Assembly: GCA_029237695.1 (NCBI GenBank)
Contig: CM055279.1
Location: forward strand, 55,935,530-55,999,529
Source of the DNA: Conchocele bisecta
Taxonomy: Eukaryota > Mollusca > Bivalvia > Lucinida > Thyasiridae
Direction: 5' to 3'
Length of the DNA: 64,000 nt
The notes under the pieces were generated by a model. The model searched no databases. It was not told the origin of the DNA and saw only the letters and a program-made list of their open reading frames with translations. Each line of letters begins with the position of its first letter. Position 1 is the first letter of the stretch. The position numbers and the translations under genes were made by a program. This document shows, in pieces, positions 37,967 to 50,241 of this stretch.

Positions 37967-38293
37967 GGTCCGTTACTTCAACCTGTGATATTACACAGAC
38001 GAGATTTGTGTGTCGCTTTGTGCAAAAAAAATCGATAACACTAAGCCCTGTCAACTAACAGGTGCTTATTGTATGACATCATTCAGCACGAGAAATGCGT
38101 CGTGACCATTCCTTTAGGCTATGTTTTGAAATGTTACTGATTGGTCAACACGCCCTTTGATGTTCCGCAGACGTCGCGAACGTGTGACTCATGGGGCAAT
38201 CATGCATTAACCCATTTCATGCTGAGGATACGATTATGTTTGCGGGAAAATATTTTCCTTCTATGCACTCAGAAGTATATGCCGCGAGCACCA

Positions 38294-38322
38294 TTTAAAC
38301 CGTCTCGTCGAGACGGTTCAAA
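38294..38322. repeat. Perfect short palindrome
   Basis: AACCGTCTCG/CGAGACGGTT with a single-base centre. Its role is unknown; the surroundings (38400-38540) form a dispersed repeat with a relative at 56860-56960. Confidence 0.7.
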
Positions 38323-38919
38323 TGAGTGGTCACAACGTATGCTTTCATTGAGAAATAACAAAAATAAAAATAAATTATTTAATAATTTCATACCCGTAAA
38401 TGTGTATTCCGAAAGGAATGGATTACACGCAGATCTGTCGCCATATTTCGCCGATATTGACTTCGAAAATATTTTCCGTAAATGGTGTTGAAAAGCTGAC
38501 ACAAAATTCAGAGTTCATGCGGAATTTCGGTGGGATTATGCACGTATCAACAGCTAATCGTCCGCATGAATAGGCAGGACACGTGACCATTATTTATTAA
38601 CAATTAATCCTTTTAAGCGCCTGTTGATCGCGAGCATTATACATTGTAATAAGCGTCTGTCTATCGCGAGCACTATACAACGTACCCAGACCATCGCGTT
38701 ATAATGGAGCTGCAATGTATTGTTGTTTACACCCGTATAATTCATTTTCCATATCAGGGGCGAAATGAGTCTGCCTTACAATAATTCGCATGTGCGGAAT
38801 GGTGGTACATGTAGGTGCGAAACGATCCGCCTGTAAACGATCCAGGCCGAACAGGTACATGTATTCGCGATATTTTAAAAGGGACGAAACAAGGCCGCCT
38901 CGAAGCGATCGGGACCGAA

Positions 38920-39350
38920 CAGGTATTCGCGTTAAAACGTGTAACCGTTGTACACGTTTCAACGCTTTCATATAGCTACACGCTTCCAGGTAAAGCGTTG
39001 TACACGTTTCAACGCTTTCACCTCGCTACATATGTATACGCCAAAGCGTGTTATACGCCTTGAAGCTAAACGTAACACGCTTTAAAACGGTTTGACAATG
39101 TGTATTACACGTGTACGAAACCGTATTATACGTAAAACAAAAAACGTATACAAACGCTTTTAAAAATTAAACTAAACGGTTTCACAATGTGTATTACACG
39201 TGTACGAACCGTATTATACGTTTAAACAACGTATACAACGCTTTTAAACTAAACGGTTTGACAATGTGTATTACACGTGTACGAAACGTATTATACGTTT
39301 AAACAACGTATACAACGCTACAGCAAACCGTTGCGTTTGCGTTGCGTTCG
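38920..39350. repeat. AACG/CGTT-rich repeat, block 2, with tandem units of 76-89 bp
   Basis: AATGTGTATTACACGTGTAC occurs at about 39097, 39186 and 39262, each followed by CGTATTATACGT. Upstream, CACGTTTCAACGCTTTCA is doubled. Confidence 0.85.
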
Positions 39351-39699
39351 CGTTGAGTTTGCAAGTGTTGTCTACGGTGGAACAAAAACGCAGACTGCAC
39401 TGTACGTTGCTTTTATTATTATACATGTATGTAGCTTCATTCTATCTTCATGAAAGAGGGGGTGTTTCATTGTAGAGAGATCAACACCACAGGGATTGAA
39501 AATTCTAATTGACATTGACAACTACAATTTTAAAATTTGTGAATATTTATTTTAAAGGCATTCATTTTCTAAATAAAAATAATACTGGTCAGGCCCGTAG
39601 CCAGGATGAGGCAGACGAGGCAGCCGCCTTGTCTCAGATTTTGCGGTTTTTTTTTATGATTTTTACACTCGATCGTTTTGCGGTATGTTTGAACTGTCG

Positions 39700-40345
39700 G
39701 CGCATGCTGGGGTATTGACTTAGTGGTTTTTTTTCACTCGACGCCAATATACATTGTTGCTGGAAAAAATAACAATAGCACATGTGTGCCCACCCCCCCT
39801 CGCCATTTTTTTCTGGGGTGTTGACTTTTTTTTTTTTTTCACTTCCAACCCCGATGTTGCTGCAAAAAAGTAACAAAGGCACAGGTGTGCCAACCTCCCC
39901 TCGACATTTTTTTTCTGGGGTGACTTTGTTTTTTTTTTTACTTCCAACCCCAATGTTGCTGGAAAAAATAACAAAAGCTCATGTGTGCGCACCTCCTCTC
40001 GCCAATTTTTTTCTGGGGTGTTGACTTTGTTTTTATTTCTCTTCCAGCCCGAATGTTGCTGGAAAAAATATAAAACACAGTGTTCCCACCTCCTCTCGCC
40101 AATCTGTGTTGACTGATCTCTTCCAGCCCGAATGTTGCTGGAAAAAATAACAAAAGCACGGTGTTCCCACCTCCCTTCGCCAATTTTTTTTTCTGGGGTG
40201 TTGACTTAGTGTTTTTTTTTCACTACGCCAATGCTGCTGGAAAAATAACAAAAGCACATGTGTGCCCACCTCCCCTCGCCAATTTTTTTCTGGGGTGTTG
40301 ACTTTGTTTTATTTTCACTACGCCAATGTTGCTGGAAAAAATATG
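39700..40345. repeat. Tandem array of about 100 bp, seven units
   Basis: Units share TGTTGCTGGAAAAAATAACA, AAAGCACATGTGTGCCCACC, TCGCCAATTTTTTTCTGGGG and GTTGACTT, with variable T runs. Confidence 0.93.
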
Positions 40346-40430
40346 CGATTTCAGGGCATTATATTTAATGCCGTATCCGGTGGTTCATGTTCATGATCAG
40401 TTTTTATCAGATTTTGGCGCTAAACAAAAA

Positions 40431-41000
40431 ATATGTGGCAAACAGTGCAGATCCTGATGAGCCAGCTCGTTACGAGCCGGCTCATCTGGATGTACACTGT
40501 TTGTCAATACCACTATACATGCATGTGAGGTTTAAATGGTTAATATTACATGTACATTCGTGAAGTTATAGTCTGATTTATTAATTACTAATTACAGGGT
40601 GATGGTGTATATTGATGGATCAGCCCGTCGGTGCCTCGCGGATTGACAGAATGAGCCAATCTGATTGGTTCATTCCATCATTTTGCGGGGTCCGACGGGC
40701 GGGTCCATCAATGGACACCATCACCAATCACAGTTAATACACTCAGTAACACTGTTTACGGCCACCACCTCGGCCCAACCCTTCACAGGACTCGAATCAT
40801 TGCTGGGACTCATAGAAAATGTGTGGCAAACAGTGCAGATCCTGATGAGACGTTTTGATCATTAAGAGCCGCCGCATCTGCATGTACACTGTTTGCCACT
40901 ACCACTATACATGACTGTGAGGTTAAAAGGGTAATGTTACATGTACATTTGTGAAGTTATTCTCTATGATTTATTAATTAATAATTACAGAGTTAATACA
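40431..41000. repeat. Duplicated MITE-family segment, two copies
   Basis: GTGGCAAACAGTGCAGATCC at 40434 and 40821, ACTACCACTATACATG-type blocks and ATTAATTA...ATTACAG in both. It is a relative of the TTAA-flanked family at 30992, reversed. The first copy is split by a 128-bp insertion. Confidence 0.85.
40598..40725. mobile_element. Foldback MITE with 8-bp target duplication (hAT-like)
   Basis: Two arms of about 64 bp, GGTGATGGTGT...CCAATC and its inverted copy, make up the whole element. Flanks are AATTACAG (40590-40597) and AATCACAG (40726-40733), an 8-bp duplication with one change. The neighbouring duplicate lacks the insertion. Eight-base duplications are typical of hAT transposons. Confidence 0.88.
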
Positions 41001-43279
41001 CGGTTTACCACCATGTATGTATTCAGTATGTCTTGCCGGGAATCGGCGCGCAACACTGCCCCCCCCCCCCCCACCCCGCATCACTCTATATTTTAATTCA
41101 GTCTCATAACGACATTTATGTGTTTTTATGGCACCACCCATCACATTGCTTCAAGAAAATATTGGGATGAAAAAAAAGTTTAAGCAGTGTAAATATTTTT
41201 TTTATTTTTCAGTTACACATGTACACATGTACACATTACATGATGAAACAGATTTAATCAGTGTTAATGTGATATGCATGTAAGCATGTTTCCTAGTCAT
41301 TTACAAAACAAATACATGATTTGGAATGTTTTGAGACACCTCCTCAGCAACTGTCGCACACGTATCCGATAAACACCAAAGCTATCCGTTACTGACTAAT
41401 TCAGTGCGTTAGGTAAACAAGGAATTATGCGAGGAAAACATTGGAATAAACTAAAAAAGTAACCCAATTTGGAAAGAAGACACTTTTTCCTGTCTATTGG
41501 TACCAGGTACTTGTCCAAATGTTCTACTTTAAAGACGTATGCAGCTATCCGCTAAACACTAAAGAACTGTACAGTCCCACATATGTATATCAGCGGTCTA
41601 ATAAACTGGAGTTCTAAGTAGTGTTGAACTATTACGTGTAATAATCGTATTATGCATACATTTCGGAAGTTCTACTGATACGTCATATACCCACGTGACC
41701 GCAAAGGGAAATAACTGTGGTAAGCGAAATAAGGGGAAGTTAGTCATGCAGTGACGGCTGGAAAAACTGGTTGTCCGGAATATGAAATCCGTAAAAGAAC
41801 GGCACATACTGGTCGGATTACTGTAAAATTTGTTTTATTTGATATATAAATGATGAATACATAAGCATATCGCGAAAACAGAAGCTTGTTATATCTCCTT
41901 TAAATAGGCTGGCTTCAGCGTAAAGATACGAGCTTCCCTAGACTCGCCATTTCTGATGATGTTAAAATAAAATAAAAGAAACCATGCACTGTGTTTATCT
42001 GTCTTCGTAATATTTAACCCCAAGTAACTGACACGGACTATCAGCCCGGACTATTCCATATTAAGTTAGGAACTGTTACATTACGCTGTATTAGGGGTAT
42101 TCTTTTTGTATATAAAATTTCATAAAAAAAAAATATTTCATTGAATGCGTCGAGTCCAGTAACCCACACGAGCTAGGTTTCCAAATCAGGAGAGAACACC
42201 AGGCTTATTTGCTTTCTGTCCAATGTACTGTATACTATCCTGGTCAAGCCCGAATATTTAAGCAGCCTATGACGAATTGGCAATGTCCGCTGACGTAATT
42301 ACTGATGTTTTTAATTAGAGATTCGCGAGCACTGTAAACCATGTAAACCACGGGCATACTACGCGAATCCACTGCCTGGTCTGGTCGCTAATGCAATAAG
42401 CCGGGATTTGTCGGAGATCGAGACCCAATTCATATAAACACGTTTGTCGTGTCACTTTAGACTGGTACCCGGTCGCTAGGAATAACGCTATATATGCTGA
42501 GCATCAGACAGGGTACCAGTCTAATGTGGACTACGTGACTGATGTCAGCAACCGCGTGTATTGATCTTTGATATGGCCTTGTGCCCCGATGTGTGAAATT
42601 TACACTCGACACGCACCGTGTGTTTGAAGTCTTAGTCTTGTCACTGTAGACGAATCAGCATCGTATAAAAACAGTTTGCCAGCTAATGATCGAGTTTTAT
42701 GACTTGCGCAGAATTGCATTATGCCTATTGGAATACACGACACGGAATACATATTGGGAATTACCGTTAATGGAGTTATGCAATATTTTTCATTGAAAAA
42801 ATGTCGCCGAGTTTTGTGATGAAAGGAAAATCGGCGATTGCTGTTATTTTTTTTGCTGACAAAACATAACTTGGTCGCTAATGGTCGCTAATGGTCGTTG
42901 TTTGCAGTAAAAAATGCCGCGTGGGAACGAAAATCGCTGGTCACTGTTTGTTGTTCGGAGGTGGTCGTTATTCCAAGGTTTTTTAAAGAACAAATTGGAC
43001 GGGGGGGTTTTAACTGGCCATTGTGGAAAGGTGGTCGCTACTCACAGGTGGTCGTTAACACAGGTTCGACTGTACATGTATCACGCATCACGTATTGTTG
43101 TGGCTTATAGTTATGTTTCTTCAAATGATATCTTGGTCAGCACATGTGTTTTCTTTTAAAATAAGGAGATGAAAATATGGCAAATCATCCATTTTATCCA
43201 ATAAAGTGTATATTATGGCATTGCAAAGGTAAATACTCATATTCTCCATTGCTTCAATAGAAAGCATCCGTTACGGCGA
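41001..43279. other. Unique intron sequence
   Basis: No gene recognised. A C15 run lies at 41057-41072. 42880-43070 has GGTCGCTAATGGTCGCTAAT and CACAGGTTCGACTGTACATG, an end seen in many small dispersed elements. Confidence 0.5.
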
Positions 43280-44205
43280 TATGATGCACAGCTGCAGTCT
43301 GTAAGAACTGGCATTGCGCTAGCAGACTGCAACTGATGATACACAGCTGCAGCCTGTAAGAACTGGCATTCGCTAGCAGACTGCACCTGATGATGCACAG
43401 CTGCAGCCTGTAAGAACTGGCATTGCGCTAGCAGACTGCAACTGATGATGCACAGCTGCAGTCTGTAAGAACTGGCATTGCGCTAGCAGACTGCAACTGA
43501 TGATGCACAGCTGCAGTCTGTAAGAACTGGCATTCGCTAGCAGACTGCAACTGATGATGCACAGCTGCAGTCTGTAAGAACTGGCATTGCGCTAGAAGAC
43601 TGCAACTGATGATCACACTGCAGCCAGTAATAACTGGCATTGCGCTAGCAGACTGCAACTGAATGAATACCACAGCTGCAGTCTGTAACAGATGCATCAC
43701 TAAGCGACGCACGAATGATGACAGCGCAGCTGTAAGAACAGGCATTGCGCTAGCGCAGACTGCATCTGAGAATGGCACAGCAGTGCAGCTGTAGAACTGG
43801 CATTGCGCTAGCAGACTGCAACTGATGATGCACAGCTGCAGTCTGTAAGAACTGGCATTGCGCTAGCAGACTGCAACTGATGATGCACAGCTGCAGTCTG
43901 TAAGAACTGGCATTGCGCTAGCAGACTGCAACTGATGATGCACAGCTGCAGTCTGTAAGAACTGGCATTGCGCTAGCAGACTGCAACTGATGATACACAG
44001 CTGCAGTCTGTAAGAACTGGCATTCACTAGCAGACTGCACCTGATGATGCACAGCTGCAGCCTGTAAGAACTGGCATTGCGCTAGCAGACTGCAACTGAT
44101 GATGCACAGCTGCAGTCTGTAAGAACGGCATTGCGCTGCATTGCAACTGATGATGCACAGCTGCAGTCTGTAAGAACTGGCATTGCGCTAGCAGACTGCA
44201 ACTGG
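43280..44205. repeat. 55-bp minisatellite, about 17 copies
   Basis: Monomer GATGATGCACAGCTGCAGTC, TGTAAGAACTGGCATTGCGC and TAGCAGACTGCAACT. Each unit holds a TGCAGTCTG/CAGACTGCA inverted pair and can fold into a hairpin. The centre (43605-43800) is irregular and the outer units are uniform. Confidence 0.96.
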
Positions 44206-44214
44206 TCTCAACAG

Positions 44215-45500
44215 TTTGCTGTATTTATGGAGTCCAACCTGGTCGCCGATGTTTAGCTCTAAGACTTTTAATTTTAAAGCTACTATGATTTTATCAGTGT
44301 TTCTTGCTCTGTTGATGACTGGATCTGATCTTGTCACAAATCGAAACATGTATTGGAAATACCTGCTCACAAGTGGCCAGTAAACTGGATAGAAGCCGCT
44401 GTCCCATCAATAACTGTGCAGGTGACCATTCCGTGCTGGTTATAGGAGTTTCGATATTCCAGTATACCCAAATATAGGTCTGTACATTCACCTTTTGTTA
44501 TTACAAAACTGTGTTTCACAATGCTTACTGTTCGCTCAGCTAACCTACTGGACCTTGGCTACATAGAGCATGGGACATTAAGTAAATCACATTCTTTTGC
44601 AAAGTCAGCAAATTCCTGGTAGGCAAATTGCAGACTTCATCTGAAACATGTGTACTAATTGGTACACTATGCTTACCTGAAATGGCCATTTTTGGATGTC
44701 ATGCTGGGTGACTGTTGTTGTTAACAGTTACCAGAAATTCCTTTCCATGTGGAAATGTTTGTAGCAACAGTTTGTCAACATCTTCCTACCATTTTACCAG
44801 AACATAATATCTTGCGCTCATCTAAGACATGTCTGAATGCCGAGATGGCCATTGTGCTCGGCTTGCAACATTTTGGACTCGAGAGGAGTCAGAATTATGT
44901 GTTTAGATCCTTTCAGTTTATCTCTGTAATCCCATAACGCCACTATTTTCTGTGGACATTGCGTTTTAAAATTGAGTTATCCCTTTAGACTCGTTTTTCT
45001 AGCAGAATCAATTGTGCATCTTACTCAGTCAAGTTTGCAATTTCTTGCAACTCGTGATCACTGACAGGTAAGTGCGCGAATACTACAATACTACATGTAC
45101 CTGTGAATTTATACCCTTAAAGTTAGAATATATGTCTGTTTCTGACTCGTGGGATAGCGTATCACTAACTAGTATGGTTTTGCCAAAAACGTGTTTCATT
45201 GACAGGCCATATTGCTTCAGCAGCAGTAAAATATCCTGTAATGTGTGACGACATGAATTTCATGGATATGAGAGGCAAGTGATCTTACTCCACTTGAACA
45301 GTCAGTCCGTACACATAACGAAATCGTGTCCGGCCTATTAACATGCCTTATTATTTTAGCATTTTAGTTTTCTGCGAGAATCAATGTTATGGAAGTATTA
45401 GCCATTGGCTTGCCTTTGTGGTACACCATAATGCAAAGTCAGTCATAGTATGACAATTTCAACAAGTGAAACGCAATTTGGACCATCAAGGCACTGATCA
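44215..45500 (-). pseudogene. Ty3/Gypsy-type LTR retrotransposon pol relic (RNase H to integrase)
   Basis: Minus-strand pieces in the order expected for Ty3/Gypsy pol, in more than one frame and with many stops. They are an RNase H-like piece (VQVE, stop, DHLPL near 45290); KTILVSDTLSH near 45165, like the family's ADALSR; LPVSDHELQEIANLT near 45070; WDYRDKL near 44935; HNGHLGIQTC with MFW near 44850 (integrase zinc-binding domain); LSERTVSIVKH near 44530 (around the catalytic Glu); SPAQLLMGQRL near 44410; and LNIGDQVGLHKYSK near 44235 (integrase C-terminal part). It is clearly inactive. No LTRs were identified; its end abuts the 55-bp array. Reverse transcriptase was not recognised upstream. 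The family assignment rests on recognised motif order, not a database search. Confidence 0.78.
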
Positions 45501-45984
45501 CTTTTATATTGACACAGGAGTTGTGATCTCTTAAGACCATATGGTAATCGTAATAATGATAATGACCATGGAACAATATTGCCTTTTCAACGAGGCCATT
45601 TTTCTACAGTTTCCTGTATACAATTCTGTAGGTATAGAGTGTATTCAACCTCTCAAACAGCGTTTTGACAATCAATCTGACATTTTACTCACATCGTCTA
45701 CACATACTGAACATGTGCACATGGTGTTTTAATGCCGAAGTCATTTAATCACACAAATACTGCCTTTTCGACAGTTCCTTTTACACTTTCCTGAATACAA
45801 GTTTGTACAGGGTATATATTTTATATAAGCAACTCCTTTGACCATATTTGGGTGTTATTGTGCCAGCATTGCATTTCAGGAACACCAACAAGATGGAGAC
45901 CCTAATGCAATATGGTGATTGATGAAACTGATCGAAAGCAATGTATCCATAATTAAGAAAATTCCTGCATTGTACATGTAGATA
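45501..45984. other. Intron, possibly further retroelement remnant
   Basis: It lies where reverse transcriptase would be expected, upstream of the pol relic, but I could not recognise RT motifs. No other features. Confidence 0.35.
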
Positions 45985-46255
45985 TGAATATTACGATTCC
46001 AGGGCGGCCATTTTAAATCTAAGATGGCTGCCATGGGGGTTGTTAAAAATGAAAATAACACCGGTGTTGTTGTTTGTGGTCAAAAGATGATTATCACCAA
46101 AAAATGAATCAATATTCTACCTGTATTAGAAGTGTATATATAATGAATATAGCATTTCAGGGCGGCCATTTTGAAATCCAAGATGGTGGCCAAAGGAATT
46201 CTCAAAAAAAATGGAACCAACCCCAGTTTTGTTCTTCGTGCTCTAAAGATGACAA
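45985..46255. repeat. Tandem duplication of about 145 bp
   Basis: GGGCGGCCATTTTAAATCTA at 46001 and GGGCGGCCATTTTGAAATCC at 46161, each followed by AAGATGG and a GTTGTTTGTG- or GTTCTTCGTG-type block. The GGCGGCCAT...AAGATGG word is shared with the 60000-62350 element. Confidence 0.75.
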
Positions 46256-47046
46256 AAAACATTGGTTACAAGAATGTAGCAAAAAAAATTGCAAAACTAC
46301 ATAACAGTATACACTAAATTTACTGATCGATAATAGTCACTGAATCGTGGCCTATTTGACAGCATTACCTATTGCGCTGTCACCCCAGCAAACCTCCTAT
46401 TTATGTAGGTTACTGGGGATCTGCTGGGGTGCGCTCGCTAATTCAATGTTTGCGTAATGAGTAGAATCATACATGTGACCAAATATCTATATAAAGTATA
46501 TCTGACTCTGTTCTTCTTCGGGTATATTATACAGAGCATTGAGTTTCCATCTCCGCCATTTTAGTTTGTACATGCTATCGGGCAGTTTCACCAATAATAT
46601 GGCAGCAAATCTAATAAGAGTTGGTGAAATACGTCGCAGATATATAGAACGACAACGTCCTATAAATATTATTTCAGCAAACTACACAAAACGCTAGATA
46701 TCTGAGCTTTTCTACCATCACAATGGACACCTTTTCCATGTGTAAAATGTCAAACTGATGCACTGTCTATTATAAGAAGTACATCTGACACAGGTAAAAG
46801 CCGTATTTACTCACATAGCAGGCAAGTAGACAGTAGTAACAATACAACCAGATAACTGCTTACAAGTCACTGGAATCGATACTGTGTGTATGGTAATACA
46901 GGTATATACCTACAGCACGGTGTATTGTTCTTACTGTTACACAGTCTTTACTGAATTCTTAAGCATTTTAACAAACTCTTCAGATATCAGACATTGTATA
47001 TTATAAATTTGATGAAAACAAGGCAAAATTACCAATTTCTAAGTAA
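46256..47046. other. Unique intron sequence
   Basis: No gene. A hairpin CACCCCAGCA/TGCTGGGGTG at 46380-46431 probably marks a reversed element end. Confidence 0.45.
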
Positions 47047-47790
47047 ACAAGAGGATCATGATGGCCCTAATTCGCTCACCTGACTCCATGAACACCAGAA
47101 GAGAATGTGACATTGAGTTCATGTGTTTTAAAAAAATTGTGCTATTTTTAGATGGCGGTCATCTTGGATTAAGTGACGACTCATTTTACCAAATCTGAAA
47201 ATGCTTCACCCAAGGATCTTAACTTACTATGAAGTTTGGCAAGTATCGGCCATGTGGTTCCTGAGAAAAAGATGTTCAAAATCTTGATTAAATGGACCTT
47301 TTGGCGGCCATCATGGATGACATAATCATCCGATTCCGACAAATATTGCACCAGAGCAATCGCCTCATCGATACCTTCAATTTGATATATGACATGAGCA
47401 TATTCAGTCAAAAATAAAAGTTGACCCCACGGGCTACGCCCATTTTTGACCCCGGGGTCACCATTTTAACACCTTTTAAAGGATTGAGAAACGTGCACGT
47501 AGATTTGTCCCAAAGTGCCAAGCAAACATTTAAAGTGGAAAAGGTCAAGGTCAAAGGTCAAGGTCGAAGTACTGGGTGGTGGAGTGTGTAGGGCATGTTC
47601 ATATGTATCACGTGTATAAATATTGACATAATATGTGAAGCCATGTATAAGTTACTAAAGAATATGGTAATATCGGGACGTACGGACGGGACGGACGTAC
47701 GGACGGACGGACGGGACGTATGTACGGACATACGGACGGACGCCGGTAACACTATATGCCCCCGTACCTTTCGGTAGCGGGGGCATAAAA
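47047..47790 (+). mobile_element. Pearl-like element, apparently with both ends
   Basis: Left end ACAAGAGGATCATGATGGCC and TTCGCTCACCTGACTCCATG, then GGCGGCCATCATGGATGAC, CAAGGTCAAAGGTCAAGGTC, a GACGGACGTACGGACGG microsatellite, and a terminal hairpin ATGCCCCCGTACC/GGTAGCGGGGGCAT before AAAAAT. Confidence 0.82.
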
Positions 47791-48124
47791 ATACCAATGG
47801 CCTTAAACCGGTTTGTAAGTGTGTGACCTACATCCACAGACACATTAGTTGAAACACAGCGTGTCAGGTTTCATTGATTGTTTTGGGGTTATTTAGGGGT
47901 AATAAAGTTGGGATATTGAGACATGAAACATGAAAATTGAGACTGCTACATTATTTGAACATTATTCCCTGTTTGAAATCACATTTTCTGGGTTGTCAAA
48001 GTTCAGTGACAGCTGTGAGTATGTATTCCTTGTTTACAGATGGAAATCACGCGCGTGACGAGAGGTACATCTATGACGTAACTGACTTCACAATGGCCAC
48101 AAACTTACCGTAGCCCCAATGTTA

Positions 48125-48502
48125 GGGGGATTGACGATATATTATGATGAAGAAACTTGTACCTTTTTGACACAAAAAAAAAATGGCTATGTGTTTCTGC
48201 AAGAATGTGAAGGTAAAAAAGGTCAAGGTCATGGTAATAATGGCATGAGTGTGTTCCAAATGCTTACATGTATCAAGTGTCCAAACATTGAAGAAATCCA
48301 TCAAGTAAAATTAATGTTATACGATGATGTTATACGATGATGAAGAAACTTGTACAAACTTTGAAGCAAAAAAAATGGCCAAGTGTTTCCGCAAACATGT
48401 GAAGATATAAAGGTCCAGGTCATGTTAATGGCGGCATGAGTGTGTTCCAAATGCTTATATGTATCAAGTGTCCAAATATTGAAGCAATCCGTAAAGTAAT
48501 AT
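48125..48502 (+). repeat. Pearl-like cores, two units
   Basis: Two units of about 190-200 bp of the 26880 family (GTGAAGGTAAAAAAGGTCAA, ATGAGTGTGTTCCAAATGCT, CAAGTGTCCAAA). Confidence 0.85.
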
Positions 48503-48728
48503 TAACCCTTTTAACACCACAGGCCTGTATAGTGGTATTGGCAAACAGTGAAGATCCAGATGAGATGGCTTGTTATCTGCACTTTCTGCAAGTAATTTTC
48601 ATATATTTGAGAGCAAAAACACCCCCTTCTCATTAATGGACTAGTCTGAAGATAATTTTGTGATAATTGGATTGGTTGTAAAATTAACATATCAAAAATC
48701 CATTCCAGTGACTTAGGGGTGAAAAGTT
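48503..48728. mobile_element. Decayed copy of the TTAA-flanked MITE
   Basis: TTAACCCTTTTAACACCACA at the left, and GGACTAGTCTGAA and AAATCCATTCCAGTGACTTA inside, as at 30992. The right end has lost TTAA. It interrupts the core array that resumes with GATGAAGAAACTTGTA-type sequence near 48735. Confidence 0.8.
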
Positions 48729-48769
48729 AGTTATATCATTATGAAGAAACTTGTAGAAACTTATTGACA

Positions 48770-48955
48770 TTGTTGACACGGACAGCGACGACGATGGAAA
48801 AAGCGGCGACTACAGCCTTCTGCTAAAGCAGGCGCAACAAAAATTAAAAGTGTTACTAGTGTACATACGTATATGCATGACGTACGTACTACGTACGCAC
48901 GCACATGGACAAATGCTATATCCCCTCTTGCCTATTGGCGAGGGGATAATAAACT
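48770..48955 (+). mobile_element. Two pearl-like right ends in series
   Basis: First GACACGGACAGCGACGACGA with the hairpin CCTTCTGCTAAAGCAGG (to 48842), then a CGTACGTACTACGTACGCAC run with the hairpin TATCCCCTCTTGCC/GGCGAGGGGATA (48918-48949). Confidence 0.75.
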
Positions 48956-49572
48956 GGTAAAAACTTTTGAAGGTGTGCCGATGGACAGATGAACAGAAAG
49001 TCCAAACACTACATGCCACCGGGCGGGCCCCTTCAAGTAGAACAATGTCGGCAAATTGTGATCTGCCATGTGAAAGTTACATATTTGTGATGCATCTAAC
49101 GAAGGTCCAATATTGATATCTGGCTGAACAAGTTAAGCTAATCAGGAACTACACTGGTCAAAACCTTAGTCTTTTTGTACTGCCGGGTCACATGTGGTAA
49201 AGGCTCACACAGGTCATAGACCGGATAATTGTTTTCATAAACTGCATTTTGTCACTGTCAGTGGTATGTGCCATGTCAATCTAGCTTAATTAACACTGAC
49301 AATGCTCAATTAACTTTTGTCCTCTGATTTTTTTGGTATTTTTTTGTTTGTTTTGTTTTCTCCAATTTTCTCAATAAAACAGGTTGAGAATCATAACCAT
49401 GTTATAATTTGCAGTGGGCTTTTTTTTCTTTTTTACAAAAAGACAAATTTAAAGAATTTATTACCAGTAACCCAGTATGAAATGGTTAAAAACAGTAAAT
49501 TTTGTTTTCCCGCACTCATACGGGCAAGACGTCGCAAACAATATTACAACATACTATGTTAGCACCCCTTGT
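48956..49572. other. Unique intron sequence
   Basis: No gene or array recognised. Confidence 0.45.
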
Positions 49573-50106
49573 AATAGAGAATACCAGGCTACTGTCTTTT
49601 GATATCAAGTTTATCAAGCAAAGCTAGGAAACACGTAGGAATTCCGAGGCTTGCCGAGGAATTCCTACCGTTTCCGAGCCGAGCCTGATAAACTTGATAT
49701 CAAAAGACAGTAGCCTGATATTCTGTTTATCAGGTAACGTTTTATGCTGGAAAATGACCACAAATGACGTCGTTATCTATGACAGAACACGGACTTGTTT
49801 ACATTGCGTCATTACACTGACGTCATTCGGTAACGTCACGTGACATCATCCGACCAATGGAACGTCAATATTCACTTCATTGTAACCCGGATGTTTGTAT
49901 CAGGTCAATGCCTGATACAACAATATGTTATCAGTCAGTACGTATTCGGCCAATACAGGGCAGGTTACCTGATAAAACAGAATATCATGCTACTGTCTTT
50001 GATATGAAGATCGGCGCGGAAACAGTACCTTGACCAGCCTCGGAATTCCTGGCCATGCTTGATAAACTTGATATCAACAGACACTACTACACTGGTATTC
50101 TCTATT
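49573..50106. mobile_element. Complex foldback element beside exon A
   Basis: Outer inverted ends ATAGAGAATACCAG...TTGATATCAAG and their complement at 50060-50106. The left end is itself a large palindrome (49577-49737) with the inner pair TAGGAATTCC/GGAATTCCTA. It ends about 135 bp from the exon A donor. It has no coding capacity. Confidence 0.8.
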
Positions 50107-50241
50107 TATTACCACATTAGGGTAATACAAATTGACCTTTTTTCCTATAGTATAAACTATGTTATATTCTGCACATATATATATGGCAGATAATAGCACA
50201 TGTAACATGGGAAACTATTTGCCAGTCAAGATAAAACTCAC

